Shown: positions 15,801-20,646 of the stretch, one piece after another
How positions within the stretch are numbered: position 1 is the first letter of the stretch
How the letters are laid out: the number at the start of each line of letters is the position of its first letter
Source: CAYSIX01 sp964431205
GTDB lineage: Bacteria; Planctomycetota; Phycisphaerae; Phycisphaerales; Phycisphaeraceae
Direction of reading: 5' to 3'
DNA length: 20,646 nucleotides
Assembly (NCBI GenBank): GCA_964431205.1
Contig: CAYSIX010000049.1
Coordinates: 1-20,646 of the forward strand
Translations under genes and position numbers: made by a program
The notes under the pieces: model-generated
What the model was told of the DNA's origin: nothing
The model's database searches: none
Seen by the model: only the letters and a program-made list of their open reading frames with translations

Positions 15801-16706
15801 CGACGTTCGGGCCCGGGGGCATGGCGCTGTTTCTCGACGGCGTCCTGATCGGGCAGGACCCGTGGACCGGCGGGCTGTCCGGCAACGATGAGCCCTGGGC
15901 GATCGGCATGAACAGCGACGTCTCCGAGCCGGGACTGACCGTCGGCTCCCGCCAGCCGTTCGCCGGCCGACTCGACGACGTCCGGCTCTACGCCGACGTG
16001 CTCGACGCCTCCCAGGTCGCCGACCTGGCTAACGGGGAGGATCCCGGGCCCAGCGCCAGCGTCGTGCGCGACACCTCCGGCTTCGGCACGCCGCTGGACC
16101 TGACGATCACGGACCCGGCCGCGGTGAGCTGGCTCGGCGGCGGGGGGATCGCGATCCTTGCCGACACCCGCATCGTCTCGCCCGGGCCCGCGACCAAGCT
16201 GTTCGACGCCTTGACCGAGACGGACGAGCTGACCCTCGAGGCGATCTTCGTCCCCGACTCCATCGCCTCGCCGGAGGGTTACCTCGCCGGATACGCCGAC
16301 AGCTCGAGCGACGTCAATGCCGCGTTGAGCCAGACGTCCGNNNNNNNNNNGTACGAACGAAACCGGTGGCAGCGGCGGGCCGCTCGTTCCATCCACGGGC
16401 GTGCTTGACCCGAACCTGACCCATCACGTGATCCTGACCTACGACGGCCAACAGGTCCGTCTCTATCGGAACGGAACGATCGAAGGCTCGGCCGACCGTG
16501 AAGGGGAGTTTTCGACGTGGGACGCGGCGCTTCGCTTCGTGCTCGGCAACGACGACGCCGGGACCCGACCCTGGCGGGGCGAGCTGTACCGCGTGGCGAT
16601 CTACGACCGGGGCGTGGACAGCGGTCAGGCGGCCAACCTCTTCGCCGGTCAGCCGCCCGGCCCGGCGGGACAGGGCGGGTTCCGCCTCCGCTGGATCGAG
16701 CCCTGA
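12866..16706 (+). CDS. Giant prepilin-like protein with LamG domains, interrupted by gap 3
   Basis: About 1,270 residues across a 10-N gap. The N-terminus is basic (MRRSSPSATARRR), then RRRG at 19-22 and a hydrophobic helix VAMLLVLVALVLG (23-35). This resembles a PilX/GspK-type prepilin leader cut after Gly22, although the usual Glu5 is absent. In order there follow an acidic Asp/Gly loop (about 111-130), Ca-binding-like; a Rossmann/GATase-like region (about 156-365, VLYVLDSAGPTEHE to MRRAIEWA); a LamG-like beta region (about 366-570) with DLNGDGQPD; a beta-solenoid, bactofilin-like region (about 610-850); a LamG domain (about 880-1055, ending LDDVRLYADVLDASQV); and a last LamG domain split by the gap, ending in ELYRVAIYDRGVD. 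It is probably an envelope or pilus-associated adhesin; the role is inference. GGGAG lies seven bases before ATG 12866; a GTG directly precedes it. Confidence 0.85.
16341..16350. other. Assembly gap 3 (10 N), inside the giant LamG gene
   Basis: Ten Ns. If they are removed, the frame from the left (ending ALSQTS plus one base) continues in phase into TNETGGSGGPLVP on the right, and the last LamG domain resumes. The true gap is therefore a multiple of three, possibly with ten or so residues missing. Confidence 0.9.
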
Positions 16707-16712
16707 GGGGGC

Positions 16713-16744
16713 GTGGCCGGGCCACCGACCCACGCGACGGGTCG
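16713..16744 (+). terminator. Possible tandem hairpins after the LamG gene
   Basis: GTGGC/GCCAC (16713-16717, 16721-16725) and CGACCC/GGGTCG (16726-16731, 16739-16744) form two adjacent stem-loops seven bases after the stop. There is no T-run. Otherwise the roughly 240 bases up to the next gene show only weak GAATCG direct repeats near 16890-16918. Confidence 0.25.
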
Positions 16745-16948
16745 CCACGACGCACCCCATCACGATCCAAACCCATCCGGGCGCTGCGTTCTACGGGTTT
16801 TCAGGACCTTGCACGCTCCGGCCGTCACACCCTCCGGTTCGCGCCTCTCGCACGCCCGGCCCTGCGACCGTGTCCCCCCGGGTTACCAACTGAATCGATC
16901 GTACCGGTCGAATGAATCGTGTGGCCGGTTCGGTCGATGCCATCGTCG

Positions 16949-17437
16949 ATGCCCGTGGATGGCGAGAACAATCGGACGTGTGGCGCCTGCCGCGCCTGCT
17001 GTGCGGCCCTCGAGGTGCCGGCCCTGCGGCTGCCCGCCTTCACGCCCTGTCCCCACGAGTGCGAACGGGGCTGCGGGATCTACGCCTCCCGCCCCGCCTG
17101 CTGCCGGGATTATCAGTGCCTCTGGCTCCAGGGACACCTCGACGACCAGGACCGCCCCGATCGGCTCGGCGTCATCTTCACCACCACCGCGCACCCCACG
17201 CTCGGCACCATCCCCCTGCTCATCGAGTGCCGGCCCGGCGCCTTCGCACGCCGACGCGTCCGCCAGGCCGTCGTTCGCCTGCTCCGGCACTGCCCCGTTG
17301 CCCTGAGCACCCCCGACGGCGGGCAACTGCTTACGCCACACACCACGGAACAACCCCGGATTACCCGGCCCACCAGGGCCGCGGTGCCGAGGCCGCCCAC
17401 CCCCGTCCGCCTCACCGTCTCCGCACGCCCCGCCTGA
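16949..17437 (+). CDS. YkgJ-type cysteine-cluster protein
   Basis: About 162 residues. The N-terminus has TCGACRACC (Cys11, 14, 17, 18) and then CPHECERGCGIYASRPACCRDYQC (Cys34, 38, 42, 51, 52, 57). This is the spaced cysteine pattern of the YkgJ/zinc- or iron-chelating cluster family (CxxCxxCC, then CxxxCxxxC, then RPxxCRxF/Y). The middle (LGVIFTTTAHPTLGTIPLLIECRPG) fits the rest of such proteins. The metal is not certain and the function is unknown. The C-terminal 40 residues are Pro/Arg-rich and poorly conserved-looking. The start is unsure: ATG 16949, ATG 16937 and GTG 16919 are in frame, and none has a good ribosome site. It converges on the phosphatase gene. Confidence 0.8.
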   Translation: MPVDGENNRTCGACRACCAALEVPALRLPAFTPCPHECERGCGIYASRPACCRDYQCLWLQGHLDDQDRPDRLGVIFTTTAHPTLGTIPLLIECRPGAFARRRVRQAVVRLLRHCPVALSTPDGGQLLTPHTTEQPRITRPTRAAVPRPPTPVRLTVSARPA

Positions 17438-17457
17438 CCGCGACAGAGCCGCCCGCT

Positions 17458-18477
17458 TCACTCGGCCGGACGCGGCGTCCGCCTCTTGCGCAGGCGATTG
17501 ATCGGCCCGATGAACGCGCCCGCCAGGCTGACCAGCGACGGCTCCGGCCACGGGGCCCGCCGCACGCCGCGCGTCATCGACGCCATCAACTGCGCGGCCA
17601 TGCGCGCCATCCCGTGCACGCGGTCGCCGACCGTCCCGCCCACGCCGTTGGGACGAACCAGCAGCACCGTCACGTCATCGTGTTCGAGGTTGCCGGGCGA
17701 GAGCGAGCGGACCTCGTCGATCAGCCGCCGCACGAACGTCGAGGGGTCGGTCACGTCGAGCCGGCGCGCGACTTCGAGCAGGCCCTTGGTGCCCAGCATG
17801 TTGCCGTCCCTGCCGCGCGACTCGATCAGCGAGTCCGAGTAAAACAGCACCAGATCGCCGACGCTCAGCGACGTCTCGAACTGCTCATACGCCGACAGGT
17901 CCAGCACGCCCAGGGGCAGGTTCGACGGGGACTCGCTCTGCGGGTCGCGCTGCTGCTGCTGCAGGGCGGACCATTGCCGGCGGCGGGCGCTGTACAGCAG
18001 CGGCGGTGGGTGACCGGCGTTGCAGATGGTCAGGTCGCGCGTCGGGCCGAAGAACGTGCCGACCACGGAGGTGGCGAAGCTGCCGGCCTCGGAGGCGGCC
18101 TTGAACTGGCGGTTCATCTGCGCGACGAACCGCTGCTGATCGATGTAGTTGATGTACTGCCGCATCAGGTCACGGAGGCGATCGGCGACGTCGGCGACAC
18201 CGGAGCCGTGACCGCTGACGTCGGCGACGAGCAGGCGGATGATCCGCCCGGTCGCGCAGGAAGAGACGTAGTGCACGTCGCCCCCGCCGTCCGCCTGATC
18301 GAACGGCTGGCTGTACACCCAGGCGTCCAGGCCCGGCATGATCACTCCGCTGTCCACCGCGCGGTTGCCGCCCCAGACTTCCATGCACGGCATGCGCTCG
18401 CCCGATCGCGGCGCACGGGCGTCGGGCGTGGCGCCGGCGGGCCGCGTTGCGGTCGGGGCCTCAGTCATGGCCTGCAT
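17458..18477 (-). CDS. SpoIIE/RsbU-type PP2C serine phosphatase
   Basis: 339 residues with a PP2C-like (SpoIIE) phosphatase domain at about 45-275. The metal-binding motifs are visible: GGGDVHYV (Asp67), LLVADVSGHGSG (Asp86, Gly89, His90), and EHDDVTVLLV (Asp267/268). TICNAGHPPPLLYS and GDLVLFYSDSLIESR are also characteristic. Such enzymes dephosphorylate anti-sigma-factor antagonists or similar partners. The N-terminal 45 residues contain no recognisable sensor domain. The C-terminal 65 residues are basic with two possible amphipathic helices (VGDRVHGMARMAAQLMASM, PSLVSLAGAFIGPINRLRK), which may bind membrane or a partner; that is inference. The start at 18477 lacks a Shine-Dalgarno; ATG 18468 is possible. 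It follows the TolC-like gene by 19 nt, probably in one operon. Confidence 0.9.
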   Translation of the reverse strand: MQAMTEAPTATRPAGATPDARAPRSGERMPCMEVWGGNRAVDSGVIMPGLDAWVYSQPFDQADGGGDVHYVSSCATGRIIRLLVADVSGHGSGVADVADRLRDLMRQYINYIDQQRFVAQMNRQFKAASEAGSFATSVVGTFFGPTRDLTICNAGHPPPLLYSARRRQWSALQQQQRDPQSESPSNLPLGVLDLSAYEQFETSLSVGDLVLFYSDSLIESRGRDGNMLGTKGLLEVARRLDVTDPSTFVRRLIDEVRSLSPGNLEHDDVTVLLVRPNGVGGTVGDRVHGMARMAAQLMASMTRGVRRAPWPEPSLVSLAGAFIGPINRLRKRRTPRPAE

Positions 18478-18496
18478 TCTAGGGCGACCGACCGGC

Positions 18497-20281
18497 TCAG
18501 CGCCGCCGGCCGGCGGACGCCAGCGTGCCGGGGTCCGGCTCGAAGCGGATCCCGTTGCGCTGCAGCAGCGTGCCCATCACGCGGTACAGCTCGGAGATGG
18601 CGACGTTGTACCGCCGCAGGGCGTCGACCTCCTGGACCTCGGCGTCGGCGAGGCGGGACTGGGCCGTCAGCTTCTGATTGAGCAGGAACTGCGGCGTCAG
18701 GGCGACGCCCGCCTCTTCCTGCGCCTCCAGGGCGCGCAGGTTGTCCGCCGCGGCGCGGCGGGCCGCGCGCGTCGAGCCGATCAGCTCGTACGCCGTCTGC
18801 ACCTCACGCAGCGCGCTCTTTACCGCCAGCACGACCTCCTGCGCCGTCCGCTGGTACGTCAGCACCGCGGCGCGTCGCTCGATCTGCCGCTGCTCGTACA
18901 ACGCCTCGGCCGCCCGGTTGCCGATCGGCATCTCGAACTGCGCCTGCAGGATGTAATCGATGAAGTCGCCCTCGCCCAGGTCGCTGAAGGCGTCGGCGGG
19001 TTCTCGCTCGTCCAGGCCGTTCCAGGTCACCGACGCCGCGATGTCCAGCAGCGGCAGCCGCTGGTTGTCCGCGACGCGCTGCCGGATCGACGCGTCCTTG
19101 ATGCTCAGCAGCGCCCGGTTCATCTCCGGCCGATGTCGCAGCGCCGTCGTCACCGAGTCCAGCAGGCTGAACTCCAGCGCCCCGTCGACGGGCACGTCCA
19201 CGGGCACCAGCAGCGTCTCGCCGCTGACCGGCAGGTCGGGCGAGTTGATCAGTTGCTTGAGCGTGTCGGACCGCTGGTGCACGTCCTGGCGAGCGCGGAT
19301 CAGATCGGAGCGGCGAAGCTCGACGAAGCTGCCCGCCTCGGTGATCTCGACGGGGCTGGCGTCGAACCGCTCACGCCGCTTAAGCCGGTTGTAATCGACG
19401 ATCGTCCGGTCCAGCAGGCGCTGCTGGATCTTCAGCGCCGCGTAAGCGAACGCCAGGTCCCAGTAGGCGGTCTCGGCCTGGGCGACGGTGTCGAGCAGCG
19501 ACGCCCGGAGGGTTTCGACGGCGTCCTGGCGGGTGAGCCGTTCGATCACGATGTTGGCGCGGTTGATGTCGCTGCCGAAGTTGCGCAACAGCGGCTGGGT
19601 GGCGGTGAGCGTGACGCTGGAGGTGTAGAAACGGTTGACGGCCAGGAAGGTCGGGTCGCGCTCCTGCCGATTGATCTGCGTGTCGGCCGAGAGCTGCCCG
19701 CCGGTGACCAGGCGCTTGCGGATGCCCGTGGTGAGGTTGAAGTTCTGTTCCTGCTGGTTGTCGGACAGGCCGGGAATGGCGCCGCTGGGCTGGGGGGTGT
19801 CCAGCGTCTGGAAGTCGACATTGGTGAAGAAGACGGCGTCGAAGGCGGCCTCGGCCTGGGTGATGCGGGTCTGGGAGACGGCCGGGCCCATGCGGGCGAC
19901 CTGCACGTCGAGGTTGTTGCGTACGGTCTGATCGATGACCTGCTGCAGGGAGATTTGCACGCGGTCGGACTCGAGGCCGGCCATCAGGCTCTCGCCGAGT
20001 TGCAGGGGCACGTCGCGGTAGGCGGCCAGGCCGCTGATCCGGTCGAGCTCCTCGCGGCGTTGGGGCGAGAGCTGGGCCTCGACCTCGCTGGGGTCGCGGG
20101 CGAGCTCGACGACGCGGCCGGGGGCGACGGCGGTCAGCTCGCGGCGATGGGCGCTGATGAGCTGGGCCCGCAGCAGCTCTTCGGTGTCACGCTGGAGGGG
20201 GTTGGTGCACCCGAGCAGGAGCGCGGCCGTCACCATCGGCGAGAGGATCGCCCAACCCCTTGATCGCGAAGGAACAACCAT
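18497..20281 (-). CDS. TolC-like outer membrane efflux lipoprotein
   Basis: 594 residues. The N-terminus MVVPSRSRGWAILSPMVTAALLLGC gives a lipoprotein signal with Cys25 after LLLG. Two OEP (outer membrane efflux) repeats follow: the first at about 110-330 (ISLQQVIDQTVRNNLDVQVAR, VTLTATQPLLRNFG, AQAETAYWDLAFAYAALKIQQ) and the second at about 375-575 (LLDSVTTALRHRPEMNRALLSI, EMPIGNRAAEALYEQRQIERR, RYNVAISELYRVMGTLL). These match the TolC/OprM beta-barrel and long coiled-coil helices. The protein is expected to form the outer-membrane channel of a tripartite export system. No inner-membrane pump or adaptor gene is near it, so its partner is encoded elsewhere. The ATG at 20281 has a poor ribosome site but places the signal peptide correctly. 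Confidence 0.9.
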   Translation of the reverse strand: MVVPSRSRGWAILSPMVTAALLLGCTNPLQRDTEELLRAQLISAHRRELTAVAPGRVVELARDPSEVEAQLSPQRREELDRISGLAAYRDVPLQLGESLMAGLESDRVQISLQQVIDQTVRNNLDVQVARMGPAVSQTRITQAEAAFDAVFFTNVDFQTLDTPQPSGAIPGLSDNQQEQNFNLTTGIRKRLVTGGQLSADTQINRQERDPTFLAVNRFYTSSVTLTATQPLLRNFGSDINRANIVIERLTRQDAVETLRASLLDTVAQAETAYWDLAFAYAALKIQQRLLDRTIVDYNRLKRRERFDASPVEITEAGSFVELRRSDLIRARQDVHQRSDTLKQLINSPDLPVSGETLLVPVDVPVDGALEFSLLDSVTTALRHRPEMNRALLSIKDASIRQRVADNQRLPLLDIAASVTWNGLDEREPADAFSDLGEGDFIDYILQAQFEMPIGNRAAEALYEQRQIERRAAVLTYQRTAQEVVLAVKSALREVQTAYELIGSTRAARRAAADNLRALEAQEEAGVALTPQFLLNQKLTAQSRLADAEVQEVDALRRYNVAISELYRVMGTLLQRNGIRFEPDPGTLASAGRRR

Positions 20282-20428
20282 GCGAGGCGGATGATACGGA
20301 GGGGCCCGGACACCGTCAATCGTACAGCGCACGACACGCCGCGTCTGCCGCTCGGACCACCCGCAACACCCGTCCATCACGCCCCGCCTGGCCCGTGGGA
20401 GCTACACCGATCCCCGGCGGCTTCGCGC

Positions 20429-20457
20429 TGGTCCGGCCGCGGTTCGGGCGATAGACT
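20429..20457 (+). promoter_or_regulatory. Possible promoter of leuC
   Basis: TAGACT (20452-20457) could be a -10 box, with TGGTCC (20429-20434) 17 bases upstream as a poor -35. The 235-base interval before leuC has no other clear gene or motif apart from the palindrome at 20466-20480. Confidence 0.3.
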
Positions 20458-20465
20458 GTTGGACT

Positions 20466-20480
20466 GGGCCGGTCCGGCCC
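20466..20480 (+). promoter_or_regulatory. Perfect palindrome in the leuC leader
   Basis: GGGCCGG-T-CCGGCCC, a 7-bp perfect inverted repeat around one base, lies just downstream of the candidate -10 and 36 bases before the leuC start. It is better suited to a dimeric protein operator than to an RNA hairpin. Its role is unproven. Confidence 0.35.
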
Positions 20481-20516
20481 GCTCGAGGGCGAGTGAGAAA
20501 GACAGGAGCGAAGCGA

Positions 20517-20646
20517 ATGGCTCGTGCGATGACGATGACGGAGAAGATCCTGGCTGCCCACTCCGGCCGGGACGAGGTCCGCCCCGGCGAGAACGTCTGG
20601 GTCGACGTCGATATTCTCATGACCCACGACGTCTGCGGGCCGGGCA
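20517..20646 (+). CDS. leuC: 3-isopropylmalate dehydratase large subunit (LeuC), N-terminal part
   Basis: The first 43 codons of a gene that leaves the window at the right edge. The translation begins MARAMTMTEKILAAHSGRDE, followed by VRPGENVWVDVDILMTHDVCGPG. The MTMTEKILAAH.G opening, the V.PG.....VD turn and the later HD..GP are typical of the large aconitase-like subunit of isopropylmalate isomerase. Its form is closer to the archaeal/plant type than to E. coli. The enzyme interconverts 2- and 3-isopropylmalate in leucine synthesis, together with LeuD. AGGAG lies eight bases upstream of the ATG. The iron-sulfur ligands are beyond the window. LeuC and the homologous homoaconitase large subunit cannot be fully separated on this fragment, but leuD in the same window favours LeuC. 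Confidence 0.88.
   Translation, partial: MARAMTMTEKILAAHSGRDEVRPGENVWVDVDILMTHDVCGPG

Noticed and set aside
16351..16408. End of the giant gene at 16408
   Set aside because: This stop appears only because the 10-N placeholder shifts the frame. The LamG-like sequence continues in another frame to 16706.
16912..18681. 589-codon plus-strand open frame across the cysteine-cluster and phosphatase genes
   Set aside because: It crosses two well-supported genes in the wrong frame and strand and has no domain signal.
18338..20263. 641-codon plus-strand open frame opposite the TolC-like gene
   Set aside because: Antisense shadow. The minus strand has a signal peptide and two OEP repeats.

Overview
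The window is high-GC, densely coded bacterial DNA with at least 17 genes, interrupted by three 10-base N runs that look like scaffold gaps (7049-7058, 10599-10608, 16341-16350). The gene content suggests a member of the Planctomycetota, probably a Phycisphaerae-like lineage. The grounds are a very large prepilin-like protein with LamG domains, a plant/planctomycete-like LeuD encoded apart from LeuC, RNHCP and DUF1572-type proteins, and REP-like palindromes. This taxonomic placement is inference; no rRNA gene or other phylogenetic marker was analysed.

Layout. 1-224: N-terminal part of a class V aminotransferase (minus). 337-714: small lipoprotein (minus), divergent from a SprT-like metalloprotein with a zinc ribbon (821-1261). 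1301-2047: TIM-barrel sugar isomerase/epimerase-like protein (minus), divergent from dnaE (2281-6222), the replicative polymerase alpha subunit. 6278-6862: DinB/DUF1572-like protein. After gap 1 come an RNHCP zinc-ribbon protein (7120-7503) and a dodecin (7622-7825). They face a minus-strand pair, an acidic amino acid symporter (9468-8152) followed by a CDGSH iron-sulfur protein (8094-7876). hemC (9672-10598) is cut by gap 2 close to its natural end. leuD (11345-10773, minus) is divergent from the rplM-rpsI ribosomal operon (11686-12654). A giant surface or pilus-like protein (12866-16706) spans gap 3. A cysteine-cluster protein (16949-17437) faces a minus-strand pair: a TolC-like lipoprotein (20281-18497) followed 19 nt later by a SpoIIE/PP2C-type phosphatase (18477-17458). 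The window ends in the first 43 codons of leuC (20517 onward).

Most genes are housekeeping: replication, haem and leucine biosynthesis, translation and transport. The most unusual observation is inside dnaE. Two copies of a roughly 28-base REP-like palindrome, sharing an exact 12-mer and read in the same frame, are embedded in the coding sequence, and an unrelated palindrome lies in a low-complexity linker. They look like in-frame palindromic insertions into an essential gene. The second notable item is the roughly 1,270-residue prepilin-like protein, which combines a Ca-binding-like acidic loop, a Rossmann/GATase-like region, a beta-solenoid (bactofilin-like) region and two to three LamG-like domains. 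I found no CRISPR array, insertion sequence, tRNA or rRNA, and no clearly new defence system.
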